This document shows positions 46,660-56,554 of a stretch of DNA of 64,000 bases, piece after piece (the stretch's first letter is position 1; each line of letters starts with the position of its first letter). This DNA comes from Flavobacteriales bacterium (lineage in GTDB: Bacteria; Bacteroidota; Bacteroidia; NS11-12g; UBA955), in assembly GCA_947447955.1 (NCBI GenBank), contig CANFLS010000001.1:62001-126000 (forward strand). Reading direction: 5' to 3'. Position numbers and translations under genes: made by a program. The notes below the pieces were generated by a model. It did not search any database. It worked only from the letters and a program-made list of their open reading frames with translations, and was not told where the DNA came from.

Positions 46660-47981
46660 ATTTTATAAAATTCATAAGTCCCTCATGGTATTTTAACAAA
46701 AACATAAAATATAGTATACCATATTTTGTAGATTATACTTTTTTAAAAGAATCTGAATTTGAGCATTGCGATTTTTTTGTGGGATATTCAAATGACATTG
46801 CCAAGAAGATGGATATAGCATTTCAACTTTGGACACAAGGATACATTACAACTGATTCAAGTAAAAAATTATTTTGGGTTCAAAGTGATTTTAAATTAAA
46901 AGATAAATATATTTTTATAAGTCGTTTTTATAAAAAACATTGGACTTTAGTTGTTTTATTTTTACGTATTTTAGAGTTGAATAATCCTTTAAATGAAATG
47001 ATTGCATTTATTCAAGCTAGAAAAACGAAACGGATTATAACTAACTTCAATTTTAATTATGAAATAAATAAAGGATTGAGCAATTTGAAATTTGAAAACC
47101 CTTTGGTCAGCGTAATTATTCCAACATTAAATAGATATCAATACCTAATAGATGTAATGAAGGATTTAGACAAGCAAAGTTATAAAAATTTTGAAGTGAT
47201 TGTTTTTGATCAAAGTGAACCATTTAGGCAGGAATTTTATGAAAATTGGAATTTTAATTTAAGGATAGTTAAACAAAAAGAAAAGGCTCTTTGGCTTGCA
47301 CGTAATTCTGCAATAAAAATCTCAAAAGGCCAACTTATTTTGCTTTATGACGATGATTCTTTAGTTGAAAAAGATTGGATTTTAAATCATATTAAATGCC
47401 TGGATTACTTTAATTGTGAAATTTCGAGTGGTGTTAGCATTTCTGTTGTTGGAGCACAAGTACCTAAGCATTATTCTTATTTTAGATGGAGTGACCAAAT
47501 AGATACAGGTAATGTTATGCTAAAAAGAGAGGTTTTTGAGAGAATTGGTTTGTTTGATAGACAGTTTGAAGGGCAAAGAATGGGTGATGGCGAATTTGGA
47601 ATGCGAGCGTATTTGTCAGGATTTAAGAATATTAGTAATCCTTTATCAAAGAGAGTACATCTTAAAGTTTCAGAAGGTGGCCTTAGGCAGATGGGTTCAT
47701 GGGATGCATGGCGTCCAAAGAACATTTTTGCTCCGAGGCCTATACCAAGTGTTTTATATCTAACTCGAAAGTACTTTGGAACAAAAGCGGCGGTGTTTGA
47801 CATTATAGTCTCCGTATTTACTTCAGTTGTTCCATACCGTTTTAAACGAAACAATAAGTTAGTTCTTTTTGGTGTATTTATTGGCATTTTGTTTAGTCCT
47901 TTTTTATTGATATCTGTTATCAGAAGTTGGCGATTGGCGACAATTAAACTTGAACAGGGAGACAGAATTGAATATTTATAA
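46653..47981 (+). CDS. GT2 glycosyltransferase
   Basis: VSVIIPTLNRYQYLIDVMKDLDKQSYKNFEVIVFDQS, LLYDDDSLV. Confidence 0.92.
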   Translation: MLDFIKFISPSWYFNKNIKYSIPYFVDYTFLKESEFEHCDFFVGYSNDIAKKMDIAFQLWTQGYITTDSSKKLFWVQSDFKLKDKYIFISRFYKKHWTLVVLFLRILELNNPLNEMIAFIQARKTKRIITNFNFNYEINKGLSNLKFENPLVSVIIPTLNRYQYLIDVMKDLDKQSYKNFEVIVFDQSEPFRQEFYENWNFNLRIVKQKEKALWLARNSAIKISKGQLILLYDDDSLVEKDWILNHIKCLDYFNCEISSGVSISVVGAQVPKHYSYFRWSDQIDTGNVMLKREVFERIGLFDRQFEGQRMGDGEFGMRAYLSGFKNISNPLSKRVHLKVSEGGLRQMGSWDAWRPKNIFAPRPIPSVLYLTRKYFGTKAAVFDIIVSVFTSVVPYRFKRNNKLVLFGVFIGILFSPFLLISVIRSWRLATIKLEQGDRIEYL

Positions 47982-49080
47982 AAAAATTGATGAAACGATT
48001 TTAATTGTTTCAACGGAGTTCCCCCCATTGCCAGGTGGAATCGGAAATCATGCTTTTCATTTGGCAAATGAATTGTGTAATAATAATCGAAAAATAATTG
48101 TTTTAACTGAAGAAAGATCAAATACTCGCAATGAATGGTCTGAATTCTGTGATTCATCTAATTTTAAAATTGTGGGAATTCCGCGAAATAAGTTAATTTT
48201 TTATACCTATTTAAAACGGATTTTTTACTTTTTTTATCTTTCAATAAAATTGCAACCGGTTACAATTTTTTCCGGAAAATTTTCAATTTGGTTGGCAGCT
48301 TTTAATCCCTCAAACAAGAGATCCTTTGCAATTGTGCACGGCAGTGAAATTAAATGTGTCGGTATTTTAAAGTTTGTATTTCAAAAAGGTCTTCAAAAAG
48401 TTAATAATGTAATTTCTGTTTCTAATTTTACAAATAAAATTCTTATTGAAAATTATGAATTAAACAATGAAAAATGCGTCGTCATTAATAATGGCTTTAA
48501 TTTTGATACAAAGGAATTTGATGACTGTAAAGAAATCAAGTCAACTTTGAAATTTATTACAATTGGAGGAATGCATAAGAGAAAGGGTCAACAGAATTTT
48601 ATTTATGCTTTACCTCAACTAATTTCTGAATTTGGTAAAATATTATATACAATTGCAGGAATACCTCAAGAAATTGATCGTCTAAAAGAATTAGCTATTC
48701 GTTTAAATGTAATCAATAATGTGCGATTTATTATTAGCCCATCTAATGATGAATTAGTTCAATTAATAGAAGATTCTGATATCTTTATTATGTTATCTGA
48801 GAAGTTAGAAAATGGTGATTTTGAGGGATTTGGAATTGCAATTTTGGAATCAATGTCAATGGGTTTGCCAGCAATAGGATCAAAAAATTCAGGAATTGAA
48901 GATGCAATTTCCAATCATTATTCGGGAGTTTTGGTGAATCACTCAAATATTGAGGAAATTAAAAATGCGGTAAATGAAATTCGACTCAATTATCCGCAAT
49001 ATTCAGCAAACGCAATTGAATGGAGTAAAAAATTCAGATGGGCAAGTGTAATTGAACAATATGAATCCTTATTGAAATGA
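47950..49080 (+). CDS. GT4 glycosyltransferase
   Basis: STEFPPLPGGIGNHAFHLANEL, FEGFGIAILESMSMGLPAIGS. Confidence 0.93.
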   Translation: MNRETELNIYKKIDETILIVSTEFPPLPGGIGNHAFHLANELCNNNRKIIVLTEERSNTRNEWSEFCDSSNFKIVGIPRNKLIFYTYLKRIFYFFYLSIKLQPVTIFSGKFSIWLAAFNPSNKRSFAIVHGSEIKCVGILKFVFQKGLQKVNNVISVSNFTNKILIENYELNNEKCVVINNGFNFDTKEFDDCKEIKSTLKFITIGGMHKRKGQQNFIYALPQLISEFGKILYTIAGIPQEIDRLKELAIRLNVINNVRFIISPSNDELVQLIEDSDIFIMLSEKLENGDFEGFGIAILESMSMGLPAIGSKNSGIEDAISNHYSGVLVNHSNIEEIKNAVNEIRLNYPQYSANAIEWSKKFRWASVIEQYESLLK

Positions 49081-50183
49081 AATTTAAAAAATTAGTCATT
49101 ATTTCTCATACAGAGCATTATTTGAATGATGGGGGTATAGTTGTTGGCTGGGGCCCAACAATTAATGAGATAAACTATTTGGCAGATTATTTTGAAGAAA
49201 TTATTCATATTGCCTGTTTATTGAACGATAAAGCACCATTGAGTTCTAATAGTTATACTAAAAACAATATAAAATTTTTTCCCATACCTCCATTTGGTGG
49301 AGGAAGCTTTATTGATAAACTAGGTATAATTAGAAAAATGCCAATAATTTTAAAAACAATCTCTGAAAATATTGAATTTGCAACACATGTTCAGTTACGC
49401 TTGCCAACAGGAATTGGAGTTTTTTTGTTGCCTTATTTTTCATGGTTTAAAAAGAGAACATTTAAATTTTGGGTGAAGTATGCGGGAAATTGGGTAGAAG
49501 AGCATCCGCCATTTGGGTATAGGTTCCAAAGATGGTTTTTAGAAAAAAATTATGCAAAATGTAAAGTCACTATCAATGGCTTTTGGCCTAATCAGCTTAA
49601 ACATTGTATCACTTTTGAAAATCCTTGTTTATTAGATTCCCAAATAGCTTATGGCCAAGAGGTAGCTGCAAAAAAGGAATTTAAAAAACCTTATAGATTT
49701 GTGTTTGTTGGTAGATTAGACGATGATAAAGGAGTTCAAAGAATAATTGATGCTTTTAGATCAATAGAATTAGGAGATGTTGAATCTATAGATTTTATTG
49801 GAGATGGTCCAAAGTTTAATCATTATGTTAAGGAATCTTTATTTTTGGAAGATAAAGTACATTTTCATGGGTTTTTGAATTCTGAAAAAGTTCATGAAAG
49901 GCTTCAAAAAGCTCATTTTTTATTATTAGCAAGTAAAGCAGAAGGATTTCCTAAAGTTATTGCAGAAGCCGCATGCTATGGGACAATTCCAATTGTGACA
50001 AATGTTGGAAGCATTGGCCAATATATAAACGAAACCAATGGTTTTGAATTCAATATTATGAAGCTCAACAAAATTTTTAGTCAAGATGAATTAACATTGG
50101 TGGTTAAATCTAAACGCTTAACAAAGATAGCTTTGAAATTTTCGTTTAATGCTTATGTAAATAAATTAAAAAATATATGTTAA
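49077..50183 (+). CDS. GT4 glycosyltransferase
   Basis: FVGRLDDDKGVQRIIDAF, SKAEGFPKVIAEAACYGTIPIVTNVG. Confidence 0.92.
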   Translation: MKFKKLVIISHTEHYLNDGGIVVGWGPTINEINYLADYFEEIIHIACLLNDKAPLSSNSYTKNNIKFFPIPPFGGGSFIDKLGIIRKMPIILKTISENIEFATHVQLRLPTGIGVFLLPYFSWFKKRTFKFWVKYAGNWVEEHPPFGYRFQRWFLEKNYAKCKVTINGFWPNQLKHCITFENPCLLDSQIAYGQEVAAKKEFKKPYRFVFVGRLDDDKGVQRIIDAFRSIELGDVESIDFIGDGPKFNHYVKESLFLEDKVHFHGFLNSEKVHERLQKAHFLLLASKAEGFPKVIAEAACYGTIPIVTNVGSIGQYINETNGFEFNIMKLNKIFSQDELTLVVKSKRLTKIALKFSFNAYVNKLKNIC

Positions 50184-51541
50184 ATAGTTTATTTAATAAT
50201 AAAAGTAAATTTATTTGGTTTCTATTTCATTTATTACTTGGTATATTAGCAACGTATACTAATCTTTTTATTATGATTTGGTTTTATTTTATTTTATTTA
50301 TTTCTTTAATAAAAATATTAAGATCTAAAAATATAGATTATAAAAATGCAAACATACTAAACTTGCTTTTTTATTTGTTACCATTTGAAATTATTGCTAG
50401 AATGACAAAAACATCACCAATTATACCATATGAAATGGGGAAATATTTGACTTCATTTATTTTTATTTTAGGAATATTAATAAATAAAAATCAAAAAAAT
50501 AGTATTGGATTGATTATTTTAGTGCTTTTGTTACCTGGAATTTTAATGGGTTATTTAGTTGAAACAAATATTCAATATTTAATATTTAACGTATTAGGAA
50601 TGATTAATATAGCCCTTGGTTTGATATTTATTAAAGGTCTACGTTTGGCTAATTCCTCATTAATAATTGAAAACATTTTGACATTATCAGTATTACCAAT
50701 TTTGTCTTCATTGATTTGTGCAATAATTAAAACACCGAAATATGATGAGTTTGAATTCAGTTTTGAAGCAAATTCAATTGTATCTGGTGGTTTTGGATCA
50801 AATCAAGTTTCTACTGCATTTGGATTTGCTGTATTTGTATTATTTTATATCTGGTATAAGGGTAAGCAATTTACTGGAGTTTCCAAATTTTTAGATTTAC
50901 TCGTAATGAGTTTATTTTTATTTCAGGGTCTTTTAACATTTTCTAGAGGTGGAATTATTGTTGGAATAATAGGGGTTTTAATGGTTTTATTATCTAAAGG
51001 ACTTAAAGGCAGAATTGTTAAAACCTTATTTCTGGGTATTCCAATAATTTTTTTGTCGTTGTTTATAGCTAATTCTTTAACTAATGGAAAGCTATTATTA
51101 AGATATCAAGGAGAGAGTGAAGGCACATTAATTGGTTCTAAAGTAAAAAATATTAATCATATGACATCAGGGAGATTTGATATCTTGGTTGGTGATTTAG
51201 AAATTTTTATGGAAAATCCAATATTGGGTGTGGGTGTTAATCAATCTAGGAAAATTAGAAACTATTCAGAGGGGGTTGTAGCTCATGTGGAATTTAGTCG
51301 TCTTTTAGCCGAACATGGTCTTTTAGGGTTAATTATTTTTTTAATATTACTATATTTTTTATATGAAAAATGGCATTATTTGAAAGGCGATAATTCTATA
51401 TTATTAATATTATTTGTTATTGGATTATTAACAACTTTTCATGCAGCGACAAGAACATTTTTATCGCCTTTATTAATTGCTTTCGCCTATATTCGATCAA
51501 AATATATTTTAAGTATTAATAAGGTTTTTAATTCAGCCTAA
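50177..51541 (+). CDS. O-antigen ligase/polymerase family (WaaL/Wzy-like)
   Basis: Polytopic; LLTFSRGGIIVGIIGV, VGVNQSRKIRNY...AHVEFSRLLAEHGLLGLI. Confidence 0.85.
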   Translation: MLNSLFNNKSKFIWFLFHLLLGILATYTNLFIMIWFYFILFISLIKILRSKNIDYKNANILNLLFYLLPFEIIARMTKTSPIIPYEMGKYLTSFIFILGILINKNQKNSIGLIILVLLLPGILMGYLVETNIQYLIFNVLGMINIALGLIFIKGLRLANSSLIIENILTLSVLPILSSLICAIIKTPKYDEFEFSFEANSIVSGGFGSNQVSTAFGFAVFVLFYIWYKGKQFTGVSKFLDLLVMSLFLFQGLLTFSRGGIIVGIIGVLMVLLSKGLKGRIVKTLFLGIPIIFLSLFIANSLTNGKLLLRYQGESEGTLIGSKVKNINHMTSGRFDILVGDLEIFMENPILGVGVNQSRKIRNYSEGVVAHVEFSRLLAEHGLLGLIIFLILLYFLYEKWHYLKGDNSILLILFVIGLLTTFHAATRTFLSPLLIAFAYIRSKYILSINKVFNSA

Positions 51542-51552
51542 TTTTTGACCAT

Positions 51553-52422
51553 TTGAAAAAAGTTTATAATATATTAAATAAATATATATTTTGCTACTTT
51601 AGCAATTTTGTGTACTTTAATTTTTTGTTTTTTGTAAATTGCATTAGATTAAAAAAGAAATATTATTTTTTGGATATTCGTAATCCTATAACTTTTAATG
51701 AAAAAATAATTAGTACAATTAATATTAATAGGCTAAACAAATCATTTTTTGCTGATAAACTTAATTTGCCGCTTGTACTTTCTAAGTATAATATAGAAAT
51801 AAAAACACCTAAGGTTTTGGCAATATTAAATACTGAAAAAGAACTTTTAGATTTTAATTTTAAACAATTAGAACCGATGGGTTTTGTGATAAAAGCGAAT
51901 CATGGTAGTGGTTTAAATATGATTTTCAATTCGGGTAATTCACCATCTATAAGGGAAATTTCCAAAATTAATTCATGGTTTACATATGATTCTTCAATTA
52001 ATAGCAGAGAAACACATTACAACTTGATTGCAAAGAAAGTATTTATTGAAGAATTATTAGATTCAAATATTCAAGATTACAAATTTCATTGTTATAATGG
52101 AAAGGTTGAATTCATTCAAATAGACGTTGATCGGTTTATCGAACACAGGAGAAATATTTACGATCGAAATTGGAATTTGCAAAATTTTGAACTTAATTAT
52201 GCTAAAACATATTATGAAATAGATAAGCCTGAAAATTTGGATGAAATGCTTCAATTAGCAGAAAAGATTTCTAATCTGGCTATTTTTGATAATTACTTAC
52301 GCGTTGATTTTTATTTAAATAGGAATGTTATTTATTTAGGTGAACTTACGTTTCATCCTGGTGGAGGAGTAGAGCCATTTGATTCATATGAATCAGATTT
52401 ATATATGGGTTCATTTTTTTAG
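51553..52422 (+). CDS. ATP-grasp (TupA-like) protein
   Basis: NPITFNEKII, FVIKANHGSGLNMIF, YLGELTFHPGGGVEPF. Confidence 0.85.
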   Translation: MKKVYNILNKYIFCYFSNFVYFNFLFFVNCIRLKKKYYFLDIRNPITFNEKIISTININRLNKSFFADKLNLPLVLSKYNIEIKTPKVLAILNTEKELLDFNFKQLEPMGFVIKANHGSGLNMIFNSGNSPSIREISKINSWFTYDSSINSRETHYNLIAKKVFIEELLDSNIQDYKFHCYNGKVEFIQIDVDRFIEHRRNIYDRNWNLQNFELNYAKTYYEIDKPENLDEMLQLAEKISNLAIFDNYLRVDFYLNRNVIYLGELTFHPGGGVEPFDSYESDLYMGSFF

Positions 52423-52424
52423 AA

Positions 52425-53624
52425 TTGAAGATAACCTACCTCTATCAATATTTTGGAACACCTAAAGGAAGTTGGAGTACTAGGGTTTATGAATTATGTA
52501 AAATATGGGTAGACCAAGGAGCGAAAGTAACTGTCATCACATCTCCATATGATAAATCAGATATTCAAGTGGATAAACTGATTACAAAAAGAGAAATTGA
52601 TGGTATCAACTTAATTATTATCAATGCAGGTGATTCTAATCGATATAGTATTGCAAAGAGAGCTTACAAGGCGTTGTTATTTGCCACTATAGCCACTTAT
52701 TATGCAATTCGTGTAAAAAGTGAAACAGTTATTGCCAGTTCTGGGCCAATAACTATAGGCATTCCTGGATTATTGTCTACTTTTTTTTCTAAGAAAAAGT
52801 TGGTATTTGAAGTACGAGATTTATGGCCATCAGGGGCAATAGAACTGGGTTTAATTAAATCGAAAATATTAAAAAAGGCATTTCTTTGGTTTGAATCTGT
52901 CTGTTATAGCAAAAGCGCATTCGTGGTACCATGTAGTGAGGGAATGGAAATGAACATTAGAAATCGTTTTCCCAAATTGGAAACATTGGTTATACCCAAT
53001 GCTTGCGATATTGAATTATTTTCAAAGATTGATACAGATTTTCAATTTCCTAATTGGTTAAATCAAAATGATAAAATACTCTTATACACGGGATCTTTGG
53101 GATTGATGGATGCTTGTGATGAAATAATACATGGATTTAATTTATTGCAAAATAAAATCAATGTGAAATTGGTATTTATTGGCGATGGAACTGAGAGAAA
53201 GCAATTAGAAGAATTGGTGTCTAGTTACAAATTAGAAAATACCGTTTTTTTTCTAGGTTTGATTCCTAAAACTGAAGTTGTGCAATGGTATAAAAGGGCT
53301 TTGATTTCATTTGTTGTATTTAAAAATTATCCAATTTTGAATACCAGTTCTCCGAATAAAATGTTTGATAGCTTTGCTGCAGGGGTTCCTATTATTCAAA
53401 ATACGAAGGGTTGGATATCTGATATTGTAAATAACTTTCAATTGGGCTTCAATGTAGAATCAAATAATCCACTATCAATGATGATGGCAATAAGTGATTC
53501 CATCGAAAATAAGGATTTACTTTTTAGATATAGTCTGAATGTAAAGCAAATTGCTGAGGAAAAGTATAACCGAAATACTTTGGGCTTAACATATTTAAAG
53601 AAATTAAATGAATCTTTCACTTAA
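52425..53624 (+). CDS. GT4 glycosyltransferase (WbuB-like)
   Basis: YLYQYFGTPKGSWSTRVYELCKIWVDQGAKVTVITSPYDKS; EVRDLWPSGAIELG. Confidence 0.9.
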   Translation: MKITYLYQYFGTPKGSWSTRVYELCKIWVDQGAKVTVITSPYDKSDIQVDKLITKREIDGINLIIINAGDSNRYSIAKRAYKALLFATIATYYAIRVKSETVIASSGPITIGIPGLLSTFFSKKKLVFEVRDLWPSGAIELGLIKSKILKKAFLWFESVCYSKSAFVVPCSEGMEMNIRNRFPKLETLVIPNACDIELFSKIDTDFQFPNWLNQNDKILLYTGSLGLMDACDEIIHGFNLLQNKINVKLVFIGDGTERKQLEELVSSYKLENTVFFLGLIPKTEVVQWYKRALISFVVFKNYPILNTSSPNKMFDSFAAGVPIIQNTKGWISDIVNNFQLGFNVESNNPLSMMMAISDSIENKDLLFRYSLNVKQIAEEKYNRNTLGLTYLKKLNESFT

Positions 53625-54771
53625 ACGTAAAACCAATTCTACCCATTTCATTCCTGAAATAGATGGCTTGCGTTTTTTTGCCATTATTACCGTGGTTTTG
53701 TTTCATTTGAATACATCTTTATCCAAAAGCATGGGTTTGAGTGCAAGCGATGGTATAAACGCCTTAGGTGGCAAATATGATTTGTTTCAATTCGGTTGGT
53801 GGGTGATTCGATTGGATTTGGGAGTAAAGGTATTTTTTGCAATCAGCGGATTTGTATTGGCGTTGCCTTTTTTGAGAGTTGGATTGTTGGGGGAAGGAAA
53901 ACCAATCAACATCAAATCTTATTTTGTGAGAAGATTAACCCGTTTGGAGCCGCCTTTTGTGGTTTCCTTGTTAATATTTGCAATGGTTCATGTTTTTGTT
54001 GTAAATGAACCATGGGTTGAGATACAGAAAGATTTTTGGGCAGGATTGTTTTACTTGCATGGATTGATTTATGGAGAGCCCAATCCAATCAATCCGGTTA
54101 CATGGAGTTTGGAAGTGGAGGCACAATTTTATGTGTTGGTACCTGTATTGTTTTGGTTAATATTTAAATTCACCAGCAATGGTTTAAGAGTAAGTGGCAT
54201 ATTGGCATTGGCGCTAATTTCTATTTATTTAAAAGGGTATTTTACAATTGCTGGCAATCAGCAATTAGCTGCAACCATTTTGGCGTATTTTGCTAATTTT
54301 AGCATTGGAATTTTGTTTGCCTTTTTGTTTGTTTTGGATAAGCATAATTGGTTGAAAATGAAATCGTACTTGTATGATTTGGTTGGTTTTGTTTCTGTAT
54401 TTTTGATATTTTACTTTTATAAACCGCAGCATATATGGTATAACAATGTTATTTTTAACTTGGCTGTTTTTGCGATGATGATTGCAACTTTTAAAGGGAA
54501 ATTATTCAATTTCTTTTATACCCGACCATGGGTTTACATTATTGGTGGAATGTGCTACAGCATTTATTTGCTGCATTATGCATTTTTCCATTTTTTGGTT
54601 CCTTACACTTCAAAAATTCAATTCGGAATGGGCTACAAAATCGATTATTTATTGCAAATTATAGTGGCTGTTCCAATTATGTTGGTGGTAACTACCTTAT
54701 TTTATTTGTTGGTTGAACGTCCTTGCATGGATAAAGATTGGCCACAGAAATTAAAATCTAAATTCTTTTAA
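53608..54771 (+). CDS. Acyltransferase 3 family membrane protein
   Basis: FIPEIDGLRFFAIITVVLFHL, RLTRLEPPF, TWSLEVEAQFYVLVPVLF. Confidence 0.92.
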   Translation: MNLSLKRKTNSTHFIPEIDGLRFFAIITVVLFHLNTSLSKSMGLSASDGINALGGKYDLFQFGWWVIRLDLGVKVFFAISGFVLALPFLRVGLLGEGKPINIKSYFVRRLTRLEPPFVVSLLIFAMVHVFVVNEPWVEIQKDFWAGLFYLHGLIYGEPNPINPVTWSLEVEAQFYVLVPVLFWLIFKFTSNGLRVSGILALALISIYLKGYFTIAGNQQLAATILAYFANFSIGILFAFLFVLDKHNWLKMKSYLYDLVGFVSVFLIFYFYKPQHIWYNNVIFNLAVFAMMIATFKGKLFNFFYTRPWVYIIGGMCYSIYLLHYAFFHFLVPYTSKIQFGMGYKIDYLLQIIVAVPIMLVVTTLFYLLVERPCMDKDWPQKLKSKFF

Positions 54772-54796
54772 GAATTTTTTATTGTTATTTTTTTGA

Positions 54797-54822
54797 AAAG
54801 CGCTTCGGCGCTTTATTTTTTT
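54797..54822 (+). terminator. Rho-independent terminator
   Basis: AAAGCGC-TTCG-GCGCTTT followed by ATTTTTTT. Confidence 0.85.
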
Positions 54823-54963
54823 GTATATATTTTAAATATTACAAATATATCAAAGTTCAGCTTTAGTATCTCCCAAAATTAGGAACGGTTAAAAAGAGGA
54901 ATATAATACTCCCCAGTTGTTGGACCGAAGTTTAGTGGTGCTAAGTTAATATTTTGTTTTGAA

Positions 54964-55791
54964 TTATGCAGCATTTTGGTTTAAAGATATTGAATATGCT
55001 TCATTGGGTTTCATTCCAATTGTCTGGTGTTTCTTGTTGTGATAATACTCGATATAGGTCTGAACTCCTTCAAATAGTTCAAGACCTGTATCGCAAGGGT
55101 TCAGATAAATATGGTTGTATTTGATAGTTTTCCAGAACCTTTCAATCCAAATATTATCTGTGGCTCTGCCTTTTCCATCCATCGATATTTTGATTTTCTT
55201 TTCCTCAAGATAATGTATCCATGTGGGATTGGTATATTGTCCTCCTTGGTCGGTGTTTATGATTTCAGGCACTCCGTTTTCAGCTATGGCGGCTTCTAAT
55301 ACGTTCAAGCACCATTGTTTTGTCATGGAGTTACTAATTCCCCAGCCCATGATTTTACGGCTAAATACATCTATGATTGCTGTCATGTACATAAATCCTT
55401 TTGCCATAGGGATATAGGTAATATCGGTACACCATACTTGGTTGGCACGTTCAATCTTTAAACCCCGCAATAAATAGGGTTTTATATATTCTCTAAGTGC
55501 ACCTTTGGTTAGGTTCTTCCTACGATATATGGTCTCATGACCCATCAATTTAAACATCCTTCTAATTCGTTTTGGACCCACTGGATATCCTTGCTCTTGC
55601 AACCAATCTACCATTGATACCACGCCCTCTGTAGGATGCACTGTGAGGTGTTTGTCCATGAGCGACATCATTTTTAAATTCTCAGGCTTTTCTGGTATTG
55701 GCGCATAGTAAAGAGAGCTCCTGGGAACACTCAGTAACTCACATTGTTTGCGCAATGATAATGTACATCTTTTTAATTTGATGGCTTCCAT
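54964..55791 (-). CDS. IS3 transposase OrfB (DDE integrase)
   Basis: QVWCTDITYIPMAKGFMYMTAIIDVFSRKIMGWGIS, IINTDQGGQYT, DNIWIERFWKTIKY. Confidence 0.93.
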   Translation of the reverse strand: MEAIKLKRCTLSLRKQCELLSVPRSSLYYAPIPEKPENLKMMSLMDKHLTVHPTEGVVSMVDWLQEQGYPVGPKRIRRMFKLMGHETIYRRKNLTKGALREYIKPYLLRGLKIERANQVWCTDITYIPMAKGFMYMTAIIDVFSRKIMGWGISNSMTKQWCLNVLEAAIAENGVPEIINTDQGGQYTNPTWIHYLEEKKIKISMDGKGRATDNIWIERFWKTIKYNHIYLNPCDTGLELFEGVQTYIEYYHNKKHQTIGMKPNEAYSISLNQNAA

Positions 55792-56096
55792 TCGCTCTCG
55801 GGTATCCCCAATTTCTTTGCACTTTTTTTTAAAAAGTCGAGTTCAACTTTTAGCTTGCCAATTTGGGCGTAAAGCTTCTCCACAGGAACATCTTGATCAT
55901 CGCTTTGCGTTTCCTTTGCATTAGAAAATGCGGCAGACATGTTGGTCAAGAACTCTGTTTTCCATTTAGAAATGGTTACTGCATTCACTTCAAATTTTTG
56001 AGATAATTGTGCCAAGGTTAGTTGTTCTTTAGCGGCTTCTAGGGCAACTTTAGCCTTAAATTCAGGCGTAAATTTGCGGCGGGTTTGTTTGGTCAT
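55773..56096 (-). CDS. IS3 transposase OrfA (HTH)
   Basis: RRKFTPEFKAKVALEAAKEQLTLAQLSQKFEVNAVTISKWK. Confidence 0.92.
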   Translation of the reverse strand: MTKQTRRKFTPEFKAKVALEAAKEQLTLAQLSQKFEVNAVTISKWKTEFLTNMSAAFSNAKETQSDDQDVPVEKLYAQIGKLKVELDFLKKSAKKLGIPESEWKPSN

Positions 56097-56155
56097 ATTG
56101 TTTAGTCAAATTAAGTGATTTTTTAACTAAACTTTTGGTCCAATTTTTAGGGAGT

Positions 56156-56350
56156 ATTATAGAAAACCACAACAAAATGCAATAATAGAACGCTTCAATC
56201 GAACATATCGCGAAGATATATTAGATGCAAATGTATTTTTTTCATTAGAACATGCCAATTAAGTAACTGAGCCTTGAATCAATGATTATAATACCGAGAG
56301 GCCTCATCAATCCCTGAATTTTTGTACACCTGATGAATATGTAGCGTGAT
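56156..56350 (+). pseudogene. Degenerate 3' remnant of an IS3-type transposase
   Basis: Conceptual translation RKPQQNAIIERFNRTYREDILDANVFFSLEHAN*VTEP*INDYNTERPHQSLNFCTPDEYVA. Confidence 0.85.
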
Positions 56351-56554
56351 GGGTTTTATTAAAGGCATAACACTCGGAAAATTAACAAAAAGAGAGACAC
56401 AATATCTTGCGCCTCCCTATTATTTTCGTCGGAACAATTGATCCCTAATGAGTTGCTTCCAAGTAGAGCTCATTTCCGTTTCAATTGAACTTTTCAAAAT
56501 TCAAGTAATTAAACTATATTTCCAACCTGTCAAAAAAAGTAACCACTTACCCAG

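Larger units (their letters stand above)
54902..56161 (-). mobile_element. IS3-family insertion sequence
   Basis: OrfA/OrfB pair; inverted ends tataatactcccc..ttggaccgaagtttagt and actaaacttttggtccaatttttagggagtattata; exact ends uncertain. Confidence 0.85.

Noticed and set aside
47477-48157. 226-aa minus-strand ORF
   Set aside because: Spans the 3' end of a GT2 gene and the 5' end of a GT4 gene on the opposite strand; coding evidence favours the plus-strand genes.
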